Part shown: in pieces, positions 34,596-46,100 of the stretch
Position numbering within the stretch: position 1 is the stretch's first letter
Layout of the letters: every line of letters starts with the position of its first letter
Assembly: GCA_016806645.1 (NCBI GenBank)
Contig: JACSYO010002062.1
Span: 2,299,501 to 2,363,500, forward strand
Length of the DNA stretch: 64,000 bases
Reading direction: 5' to 3'
Origin: Ophiodon elongatus
Taxonomy: Eukaryota; Chordata; Actinopteri; Perciformes; Hexagrammidae
Position numbers and translations under genes: made by a program
The notes under the pieces: generated by a model
What the model was told of the DNA's origin: nothing
Databases searched by the model: none
What the model saw: only the letters and a program-made list of their open reading frames with translations

Positions 34596-36640
34596 TGAAC
34601 CCTGACATTAGCCATTTAACTGGTTGGTTATTTCAATACGTTTGTTATTCAAGCTCTACAATCTTACACTAACGGAGTATTGTGTTCATCATCACTGCCC
34701 GTCCTCTTTTCTTTCCTCCTGATGTTGTGAGTTTAGAGATCTATAGTATTAGGTTCTGTGTTTTTTCCAATGATGAGGTGCATGTGTTGAGCTTGTACAT
34801 TTATATAAAAAACAAAAAACACACACGCGCTGTTCCATTCAGTAGTTTATTAATTAGAAACACACAGGAGACAATAAAAAGAATGAACTCAAAATGCCAG
34901 CGCTCTCGTTTCACCGTATCATCTCTAGAGTTGCTGAAGACACTCTGAACTTAAAGATGCTTCTGCCTTTCTAAATGTAAACCAATCACGAGGTACTTCA
35001 CAAGGTAAACAGTGCATGGCCCACCCACAGCCTGATATGTGACGCTGCTGATTTCTTCTGAACTCTGCATGGAAACGGGCTTGGTCACCGCCCCCCAGCT
35101 GCTGTCGAGCTACGGCCTGCGGGGTTTAGTTTACTTCAAGTCGGCTGCTGGTTGTCTTTGGGTTTTTGACCACAGAAGTCAAGAGTGCCTTTTTCTGTTA
35201 CTTAAAAGAATTGAAGCGGTTTTGATCAGGTTGAAAACAGCAAAATGCTGGAAAACATTTGAAGAAGCTTTTGATGCAGCACAATCATACAAGTAGTCCC
35301 GTACAACTTTCTCTCCCCACTCCCACCTCAAAAAAAAAAAACTGCAGCATCTTTTGAGCGAGCAATTGAACTCGGCCTGAGAGCAGGTACGGTGGGGAGG
35401 GAGGAACAATCCAAGTAATAAATAGAATTCTGTTTAAAAACAGCCAGAAATCAGAGTGGTTGGCAGCTTCACCAGCAATGGTTGGACACGGCACAGCTGG
35501 TTGGCGCCTGAAAGAGCGGCGGGGGGGTCATCGTGCTTGTACGTGGTCCTCGACATGGTTTTAGGGCGGAGCCTAGGATCAGTGCGGATCCAGCTGCTGT
35601 AGCTACTCCGCAGTGCAAAGCTACGACTCACTGCCTCACACCGTTCCCCGTCCACATCATTACATTTATTGCTTAGTGAGAGAAGTGCATATATTCAGAA
35701 AAAAAAAAATCCAGACTGGAGCTTTTTTTCTTTTGTTCCTTCACCCTTTTTAGATATTAAAAAAAAAAAAAGCTAGCTTTTTAAAAACATCTCTGCTGTA
35801 AGAGTCAGAGCACAGTCCAGCCATTTAGGGTTAGACTTTCCAGGATTTTACCCCGGATCGGACCAGGAGCAGTCCAGAGCAGCCAGAAACTGAATACACA
35901 GAAAGGCACAAGCTGCAGAAAGTCTCACATGCAGACACAGAGTGTAAGAATAATGACAATCTCCCTGGAGCTCACAAAATGAAAGGAAACGAATACTGTT
36001 ATTTTGTTATTTCTTCAGTTTTACAAAAATAACTTGGAGAACGCCGATACGGATTTGATCACAAATAGTGATGTGAACAAAGTGGCCTAATGACAGACTG
36101 ATAAAAAGAGTTTGTATTTTAATCAATCACTAGTAAAATTGAATGCTCAAAAACAGCATAGAGGTACCCCTGAGGTGTATGAATTACATAATACTGTAAA
36201 AATGCAATAAAATTAAAATAAAACAATTTCCATGGGCACGGCTCTCTTTGTGTTGAGCAGTTTTTCAAACAGCTCCTCAAAAGGGTCCCAACATTTTACC
36301 AGTTTACAAGCAACAATTCAAAACCTGCGAGGATTAAAACCAGAACTACGAAGCAGAGATATTCTTCAGAAATGCAATTTTAATTAAAATGGTCCATGTG
36401 ACCGAGCGTCTTTTGCATCTTCAGGAGAGTCACATGGCGAACATACCAGTCCAACAAATAAAAGAGAGGACCCTCATGGAGCCAATATCTTTAACTTCTA
36501 CAGACCCCAGTTCCTCACAATAAACCAGCTATCATTCTCAAAGCAGCATGTCGGAATAATTCAAATAAAACGCCTCCTACTGTGAAGCTTCTGCAGGACA
36601 CTTGAACTCGATTAAAAAGGGATCTGGCCCTCGTTTTCTT
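34596..36640. other. 3' flank of IDE copy B, possibly part of its 3' UTR
   Basis: No supported coding exon. On the minus strand an AATAAA motif lies at 35,665-35,670, which would allow a long 3' UTR. Poly-A/T runs at 35,330, 35,700 and 35,760 suggest old retroposon tails. Confidence 0.4.
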
Positions 36641-36809
36641 TTCTTTTTCGGTTGTTTCTATTTCTTCTACAACAGCCTGCGCAGTATTATGATGTGTGTG
36701 AGTGTTGCAGAGACTTACAACATGGAGGTGAGTCTGGAGTGACCTCTATCGTCATCACAGCTATGTCAACAACCACGGCTAACTTTGTGATTCAAATACA
36801 CATATTATT

Positions 36810-36838
36810 TTTATTTTTCCCCCCTGCCTGCTACTCGT

Positions 36839-36872
<34 letters not shown>

Positions 36873-37088
36873 GCACGCACGCACGCACGCACGGACGCAC
36901 ACATTCACATGCATCCGGCAAACACACATACACACAAGCACGCAGGATCAGTCAGATTAAAGGCTTCCAGATAGGAAGCGGAGAGGGGCGGAGAGGGGTG
37001 GGGTGTAGGTGGGGAAACACAGCGGGGCCCCTAACGGTTGCCCTCCCCAGCGCCTCCTTGCTGCTGCATGTTGACCTGCCGGCCTCCC
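36810..37088 (-). other. ide: Proximal 3' UTR of IDE copy B
   Basis: Sequence directly after the IDE stop codon. The first AATAAA on the minus strand is at 36,810-36,815, about 275 nt past the stop, and could be a proximal poly(A) signal. The true end cannot be fixed from sequence. It includes the CA/GCAC microsatellite. Confidence 0.45.
36840..36894. repeat. (CA)n(GCAC)n compound microsatellite
   Basis: A CA repeat passes into GCAC units on the plus strand, within the likely 3' UTR of IDE copy B. Confidence 0.9.
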
Positions 37089-37184
37089 TCACAGTTTGGC
37101 AGCCATGAAGTTGATGTGAGGCTTGACCAAGGGGAAGAGAGGCAGGCTCCTCTTGAAATCCGTCATGTCCTGGACCAGCGTGGG
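37089..37184 (-). CDS. ide: IDE copy B exon 25 (C-terminus and stop)
   Basis: 96 coding nt including TGA, acceptor tcgtag. It encodes [31 protein letters not shown], stop. The terminal AKL matches the type 1 peroxisomal signal pattern and is conserved with human IDE. Confidence 0.95.
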   Translation of the reverse strand, partial: PTLVQDMTDFKRSLPLFPLVKPHINFMAAKL

Positions 37185-40100
37185 CTACGAGGAAAAAAAC
37201 AAAAAATAAACGACAAAACATTCTGATGTCTTCACATCACTCTGCTTTGGAGTTTAAGGAGGGTTTTTTTCCCCTCAAAAGGGACAGACAGTTTGTGCTA
37301 CATGCACCGTGTTTCCATGGTAAGGAAACCTACACTGCTAGTGCTCTCACGAGACAGGAGCTTGTCAGGATAATCTTTCATTTTTTTTTATCATCTGTCA
37401 AACAGGTGGGAATTTATTTTTGCCAGGGATCATTTTTCTCAGTTTAAAGTTTCTTTTTTCCCCCCCATCTGTGAAAACAGGTGAGTTTTAATTCACATAA
37501 CTTTCTAACACACAGAATATGTGCCTTTTGTTTAGACTGCATGGAGAAGGTAGAAAGGTGCACTCAGCTGAGGGCAGATCTCCACCGGGTGTGTCTGAAA
37601 CAACCACTGCCTTATTGTACGAATGAGTACAACCCCCAGTTAGCTTCTAACCCCCAGTTAGCTGCTAACCCCCGTCTAGAAGGCGTCGTAAAACACAGTT
37701 AATTTATAAAAAAAAAAAAAAATAAAAAAAAATAAATAAAAAATAAGCAGCGATGGACGAAGTCGTCGTATAGGAGACTTCATGCAATCTTGCCAAAAAC
37801 TAAATCAAGCTAGCCGCTTGGCAGCGGCCGAGTTGCATCCAGGCGCATCATTGTGTTTACCGGTAGTTCCGTTAGCCAAACACACCGTCCATCCCGTTAG
37901 CGGTTAGTCAAACACACGCAAACTTGTCACCACAACCACTGGGGTCCTTTGAGCATGCGGCCATAACTGGGCACCGAAAATATTAAATACAGAATGCTGC
38001 AGCAGAATGCGACGTTAGCCGCGGACAGACAGAGGTGCACAGTCAGTCACTCACGGACGCACACATGCGACCAAACGCATGTTCATCCTGGCAGAGATCA
38101 TTATTAAAACTCATCTGCAACATGAAAGCGTCGAGCCCCATTTAGAACATTGGGGGGGTCGTGCTGCACTTCAGTAAAATGATTCTGGCAAAACTGTTTT
38201 TTGTTTCCACCTGGCAAATTTTTTTCCTCCTCCACATTTGACAGAATCTTTTTCTCCCGTAGTTTCACTCGTCATGAACCACTTCTTCTAAAGAGTTAAA
38301 ACATGTTTAAAGTAGAATTACTGCCTCGTGATTATGTTTCAGTTTATCTATGCGTGTCCAAAATTTCATTACTCATAATTATCGCTATGACGTCATTTTA
38401 TCCAACTAAACATCTGCGTGATATTCATTCGTAACAAGAATTTAATTATTTGAAAAAAAAAGAATTCTCATCGTTTAGGACTTCAGTCGCAAATATATTA
38501 AAATTAATCTGAATGAACTGAATAGGAATACGCCTCAGTAGTTGGGAAAGCGGTCAGGTTGACGAACACAGAAGCATAAACACAGAACGTGACCATTACC
38601 TGTGGCAGGGAGGGAGCAGGGGCCAGGTTGACATCATTCTGAGCGGGGAACTCTCCCACTATTGGACCTGGTAAACACACACAGTGACACTCAGGTCAAC
38701 CCGACACAGAACGAAGCTCACGAAACATGTGAACACAGATACTCACAGGAGTCCATCTCTCTGGACAGGACGTGCACGGACACCTTGTGTCTCTTCGGGG
38801 CTTCGACAGTCAGTCGCTCCTGCAGGGGGACAGAACCGAGGGGGGACGGGGACATTAATGTCATTCATTATTGAAATAGTTGAGGGGGGGAACATAATTC
38901 CAGTAATAATAATTCAGTACGTAACTGGAATTAATAATCTGGGTTATAAACTCTTGCTACTGCAGAAGAAGGAACTATATATTAGACTGAAGATCTGGTT
39001 CATCCTGCAGCCAGACGGCGTCAAATCTGGCCACCAAAAAGAAGAAAAAAGACGCTTTTGCGATTGCAGTTGATACGACATTATAAATGCATTAGGTTTA
39101 TTCTGCATGGGGCCTGTAATAGTTTCTGCTGGGCTGAGATAATGCCAGTTCTTTCAGCGCTGGGAGGGCAGACAATCCAGTAAAACCATGTGGACAAACA
39201 CACAGATTTAGAAACTGTGGTGGTTCTTAAACCAGCTAATCAATTATCTGAGGATAAAATTGAATTGGAATGGCTCAATTAATGCTTGAAAAGCTGGTTT
39301 AAAAATAATCAACAACAAATAAACTAGACACGTGTGTGAAATTATCATAATTAGCATATGAATTCTTGAAACACGTTTTGGGACCGCCAAATTCTAATCA
39401 TTTCAACCTTGAGTGCAAGCAGACGTTTCAACCAAATTTGAAGAAGTTGGCTCAGAAATGTGGTAAAGCAGTATAGGGGACAGGAATAGATAATACATTT
39501 AAATTTATATGCTGAAATAATAATGGCAATAGTACCAATGACTATAGTATTAAATTAGAAAGAGGAAGAGAAAAAAAAAACACATACGTAAGTCTTAAGT
39601 GACAACCGTGAGAAATAATTGGTTAAAAATTTCTTTGCAAGAAAAACTTTATAAGGGGTCCCAGATCTCAGAGAAATGTTTTGATTTACAGGATCAAAAT
39701 CTGGTGCAATATGACTTATATTAGCCTTGGACCAACGGACCTGACTGTATTTTTAACTGCATTAAATGATGTCTAGTGTTGAAGGATGATGGTAAATATC
39801 TGAAACCAGTGCCCCTTCCCATGTGCGGTGTTTTGGGCATCCAAATTTGAAGAAAATCCCTCGAGGTGCTCCCAGAGATATCACGGGAATGGGACGGACA
39901 GACCCCCCCGAAAAAAACATTAAATTTCTGTCCATGCACGGGGTGGTAGGTGGATGGGAGACGAAGACCGCCTCAGCTGACCTTAAGGTGCTCATTTTGC
40001 ATTAATTAAATTGCATTCTGGTACTTTCAATCGCTTGCATGCATTTTCCAATGATTGATTGCCCTCTGAAATATTCACGGCTCTCCCATGTCATAAAATG

Positions 40101-43100
40101 GTTATTGTTGGAATTTATGCAGCCGCCTCCTAATGACAACTCTGCCGTCAACACAGTATTAACTACAGCCACAAAGTACCACAATTAGGTCAAATGAGCG
40201 TCATAATTTAGGCTGCCGTTGGGTTAAATGCACCCAGGGAGTCATTTTAGAAATATTAGCTCAGCAGTAAATGAGGAGCTAAAATTCTCAATGCTCAGAG
40301 TTGTTTGGTTTTAATATCTGCTCATGCCAACATGCGAGGGTTAGAATATCTGACTTCCTTTTTTAATAGGAAGCCATTAACCAACACTGATTCACAGCTA
40401 ACACCTTAATCATCCTAGGATGACTCATGAATGATGTTTTAGAGAATTTGGCAGAAATATATATATTATAAAAAAAATAAAACAGCCTACTGCAGATATA
40501 TATACAAACATGTTCAAGAGGTGTGTATTTAAGCAGTCATGTTTTGTATTGGCCACTTCTCTAATCTCACTGTCTTCATGTGATTGGATAGATCTCGATG
40601 ACATGTGGATATTATGAAAATAGTTCACAGGAATGTGTTCCTTCTTTTCGTTTCACTGAAGCGTGGTGGTTATATGACAGTTTCCCATTTCTTTACACAG
40701 TCCTTTGCATTTTTATTGAACACTGCAAGGTCTTTTGAGTTGCAAGGGTTGGGTAGTAAGGGGCAGACAAGGCAGTGCACCATAGTATGGTCTGCTTCTC
40801 CACATTCACAGGTGGTTGGGCCAGTCTTCTAGCCCCATCTGACCGGAGCAACTTTTGATCGTCCCGTTCTCGTTCTGAGGCGGTTTAGTGTTTTCCATTG
40901 AGCCTGTGGTGCTTCAGAGCCAGGGGGAAGGTTTTCAGTGGGGGGTATTCACATGACAGTTGGAGAACGGTCAGTCTCAAGCTTTTCCCTCCAGAGTTGG
41001 ATTCTGGTTTCTTCCCGAGACTTTGTTAGGGGCTGGACATGGCTGAGCAAGCTCCTTCTTGATTTTAGCCATTGGGTGACATCCATAGAGGAGATGGCGT
41101 TCATCATTAGTAGATTTTGTTTTCTCAACTCGGCTGGCAACTTCCCATCTAATATCAGCAGGGGCAATGCCAGCGAGGAAGTGGAGGTTGCTTGTGTTGG
41201 TGGGTTTCAAGCAGCCAGTGATCAGGCGGCAGGTGTTGTTCAGTGCTGGGTCAAGTTTCTTGCATGGGTTGACCTCTTCTAAACAGGACATGCATATTCC
41301 GCAAAGGAATAGAAAGGCCAGAGCAGTAGATCTCAATGTATGTGCTGTGGCTGCCCATTTGGAGTTGGTCAGTTTCTGTAGAATGTTGTTTTGGGAGCTG
41401 ACTTTGGATTTTGTGTTATTGATGTGCTCCATAAAAAGGAGAGAGTACGTAATTTCTGGAATCCGTCCTCAATGTGTTGAGTGAGGTTCAGAAATTGGCT
41501 TGTTCTTGATTTGCCAGGTCGGAATCCGGCTTGTTGAGGAATGATGGTTGGTTCAGCAACAGGGGCAAGCCTGTTGAGAATCAAGAGCTCAAACAGCTTG
41601 TAGAGGTGGCATAGAGAGATTGGGCGGAAGCTCTTTGCATGCGCTGGGTCTTTGCCTGGTTTAAGAAGGGCAATAATCCTGGTTCTCCAGATCTTTGGGA
41701 TGTTTTTTGTCAGCATGCACTTATTCATCAGCTCGAGGATCCATTTCCTAATCAGAGTTCCAAAATGCTTGATCTCTTCAGTGAAAATGTTATACAATCC
41801 GATGGCTTTGCCGGTGTTAAGGGTGTTAATGCTGATATTGAGCTCTTCAGGGGAGAACGGCTTGGTCAGTCTCACGGTTTGGGAGTGCTTTACTCGGTCC
41901 ACCTTTGGTCTTGGCCGTTTTGTGGTGGATTTCCCATTGAGCAGCAGCTGGTGCGCAACTTGGTTGGCAGTGGTCATATACTGTTGCTGAGTTGCGGTTG
42001 ATGGATCGTTTTCAGATGAGGCTCCATGCCTTTTTGCCATATCAGTTGTCTCCAGCAGGTTTTTCCACTTCATCTGGCGGCATTCTGAAATGGAGGTCAT
42101 GAGTCTCTCTCCTACTTCGGTGGTAGTTTCAGCAAAGGGGTCAGATTCATATAGCTGTTGGCATCGCTCGTACAGTTCGATACTTGTAGCATCAAGGCCC
42201 GGGATGTATTGCGTGCGGAATCCTGTTGGGAAGTTGTTGCGGGCTGCTTTGTGCACAAGCTTAGTGAATACGTCATAATTCCTGGGGTCTGCTAGGAGAT
42301 GGGCAATCTTCCTTTCAAGATCTTCTTGGAAGCCAGGCCAGTTCACTTTTCCGAAGTTGAATCTTCTTTGGAATGGAACTGTGGCTGTGACCGTGAGGCC
42401 GATGGGACGGTGTTGGGTCCTTGAGAGTTGCTCCAAGACCAGCTTTTTGCTTAATCCGGCAATCTTGTGGTTGACAAACACAATATCAGGGTTGTAACCT
42501 GCTCTCCATCGTCCACTGTTGAAGGACTTTGGTTGTTTTGCATCGTAGATCAGGATAATTGACTTTCACTCGGCTTCAATGTCTTCGGTAGAATTCGAAG
42601 GTTTGTTTAAACCTGAGATGGGATCACGGACGTGAACGCTTCTACCATGATCCTGAAAACATTTGGAGGCGAGAAATCAGCCACGCAGTTCCTTCCTTGG
42701 CTTGTATATATTGTACCTCAATAACACATCTTACCACTGGTAAAGTTGACACACACACACCTTACGGCAGTAGCAGCCACACAGTCAAAATTTCTCACGA
42801 AATTTTCTAGTTATGTTTAACCCTCTGGGGTCTAAAGGCATTTTCCCGATTTTTACATATTTTCATAAATTCACCTTTAAAAAAGGTATTTGCATATGAG
42901 ACATACCCATGTGTTGTATATGATAATTTGCAGAACAATCTCAGCTATCTATATAATGAGGCACCAATTGTCCTAAGGCACTGCGTAAAGAGATAATTTG
43001 GCCATAAAGCTGAAAAATGTAAGTGAAATCTCTTGTGAAAACATACATTTACTCGTGTGGATGAACTGTTTTGGTGCTTGAAATTGGTTTACCAAAGTCT

Positions 43101-46100
43101 TAGGTTCCCAAAAGTGGTGGAATATATGGATAAAATGGTAGATACATGTATAATAAATGTCTAAAACCAAATTTTGTAATATCATTTTGAGTAGAAGTGA
43201 TGTCTGTCACTCTACTTCCACCAACTGTTAGTCCCATTTGATCTCAGTCCCTCTGAGTAATTACTTCATATGCAGATCAAGCTTAATGGGATGTGTGCAA
43301 ATGAAAAAATAATATAACAACCGTTTTTGTTTTCAAACTAAATCTTTACAAAAGCTGAAAGTACGTCGCAAACTGTAAACTTTCTCTTCGTACTTTCTCT
43401 CTTCTCTCTGACCTCTCGGATGCTGACTGAATGAAAACTGCAGTGTTTCTGTAGCGTAGGGTGGTGGGTAGGTCCTTAGTGATTTCCTGAGTGGCCATTG
43501 GTTAGTTTCATACAAAACTGTTGACTGACCCATGAATCCACAAATGACGGTGAGAGGCGCCATACGATCTCGTGAGAACACGGACACGGAAGTCTCTACA
43601 GATTCCGAAAACATCTCAACCATATTTCTGTGCCGTATATATGTGCCGAGGAATTCATTTAAACATTGAGTAAACACCGCGAAAACGAGTCGGCGCGTCC
43701 GTCGACCCCAGAGAGTTAAAGTCTTGTACCATTGGAATTTTTTCCATTTTCCAACATTTTCTTTTTGTGCAAATCTTATGTCCATGATTACAACTCCTAA
43801 TATAAAGGATTGTCTGAAATTACTTTAATTCGAAATTCACGTTCGGCGCTGTTGAAATAGGGGGCAGTCACTGTTAAGCCCTCTGAGGCAAATTGTTGAT
43901 ATTTGGGTATACAAATACAATAAAATATGAATATATTAGAGTTGTAGAGCTGAACAATCTGTACAGTACACGACACCCTCTGTCCCACGACCCTCGCATC
44001 GGACAAGAAACAACTCCCCGCCCCCCAAAAAAACTTTAACCTTTAAAAGACTAATGATTTGAAACCAACTCAGCGAGCAGTGGTAGATGTCCCATGCCTG
44101 TTTCTTAATTATAGTCGTGTAAAGCGACATGAAGTTGTTCTACTTACTCTGTAGAAGTGCATTATGTTTTCCTTTGTCAAAGTCTTCAGGTAGGACACTT
44201 CAGTGTTATCTGCAACACAAAACAGGGGTAAACCGTGTTTGTCACAATTGGGAAGACCTTTCCAATCAACAGTCTCTCTATTGACATGAACAGGTTGATT
44301 TATCAAGCATCTTTGTACACAAAATATATAAAAAAAAGATTACTGAATCAAGCGTTGGCCGTGTCAGCTGCCCTCTCAGCTGCCCTCTCTCCCGACAGAG
44401 CGTTTTGAATATATATTTAAATGTAGGTGCATTTGGATTGAAACCTAAACACAATCGAAGAGTTAGCAGTGAGGCGAAAAAGACTGCTGGGAGGCCTCAC
44501 CTCGGTCAAAATTATACTGTTGAGAGATGATCTCTCCCCAGTACTTGGCGCACTCAGCAGACAGCTTCTTCGGCTTATCCAGGCGGCGGATGGCCAGAGC
44601 CTGGATGTGTTTCTGGAAGGCTTCGTCGGCCATCTCCTCCACAGACTTCTCCATGGTGCTGAGGAAAGCCTCCACGCGGCTCTCCAGGTAGTGGGGCGCC
44701 TTCTCCGACTGGATGATGAAGCGCAGGCCTTGCACCCCGTTAGCCCGCCGGGGCCCACTGAACACAATGTAGCCTGGAGGGGGGTGGGGAGAGGATATGC
44801 TAGAGCTCAGCACAGAGGACAGACTGGGTACGTTGGGCTAACTGTTCAAAGACCATTTTACTCTCAAACTATTAGCTTCGCAATCATACACTCCTTTACT
44901 ACATGTCAAAAACATTTTACTCTAAGGATTTGGTGGAGTGCGTTTACGTCCTCATATTATTGTTATTATCATCTCTGTACCTTGATATTAACGTACGGTC
45001 TGGCGCTATGATTACAGCACTGCTTTCAAGAAAACTCAATCCATTCATTCTCCAAGTTATTAAACATCATCATGGTTGACAGCTCTAGAATCCAACTACC
45101 ATATGCAGATTAAAGCTGCACAACTCAAAGAAAAACACCTGAATAAAACAGTCAAAACACGGCCGTCAGCTAAATTTAAGCACAAATGACAGTTTCTTGT
45201 CTTTATGTACAATTGTGCTGCCCAAAATGTGTTGTGCTAAACCTTCTGTGGGCTCACCCAGCTGTTCTTTGGTTCTCAGTGTGTTGAAGCAGGGCTCAGA
45301 GACGATCTGGCAGAACAGCTCCAGCAGCATGTTGTCGTGGGTGGTCTGCATGTCTGTCTGATAGTAGATCTCGATGCCGCAATTGTTGTGCACCTCGTTT
45401 CTCTGCTGGTAAACATACCAGCCACCTGAGAGGAACAGAAGAATGTCCATTGTGATCAAGCTCACTTTGAATGGCGGATGAGTTGAGGCTGGGTAATGCG
45501 GGCGCCCTTATGCACATGATGTCGGAGCACTTCGGCTCTGGGTTCGGGGAGTGTCACGTCCCCAGTCGCCAACATCTCCCCAAGCATTATTTCCCCAACA
45601 TGTCAACGGTTTTACTTGGAAAACATAGAAAAGTAACAGTACTGTGGAAATTTCCGGCGGTGTGTCGTTGTGCGTTTAGTTTGGTCAATGTGCTTTCAGT
45701 CTACTCAGAAGTAAATCCTGCATACTAAGAGATGAAACTGGACGGTTTTGTACAGCACAACGGCTTACTGCACAACGTACGGCTTTAAATTCCCAATCAA
45801 TCACTTTCTGAACATATAAATCACAGGTATGCCAGTATTTTGTGCCATTGCTACAGAAAACACGAATAACTTCGCCAGTATTTTCAGTTACAGGTGTAAT
45901 AACGTGTTTATCGGGTAGACCGTCAGCCGGTTTGTCATTTCATAATCCAACTTTATGTTTACATCCTTCTCCCACGCTCCTGCTCTTTGTCTGACTTGCA
46001 GCCTGGAGCCCAGCCTGGAAAATCCCTCGGTGAGACACAGGATGTCTCCAGGTGGCCCTGCACGGTTCAGATTTTCCCCTCCACATAACTCGACTTTCCT

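Noticed and set aside
35434..35655. Minus-strand frames at 35.2-35.7 kb
   Set aside because: Start and stop are unrelated to splice sites and no family is recognised; probably 3' UTR or flank.
32430..36000. Possible exons 1-2 and promoter of IDE copy A in the spacer
   Set aside because: Looked for the conserved end of exon 2 and a CpG-rich first exon on the minus strand and found neither.
43333..43785. 150-codon minus-strand reading frame
   Set aside because: Lies almost wholly inside the piggyBac-like MITE, has no recognisable domain and crosses its terminal repeat, so it is a chance frame.
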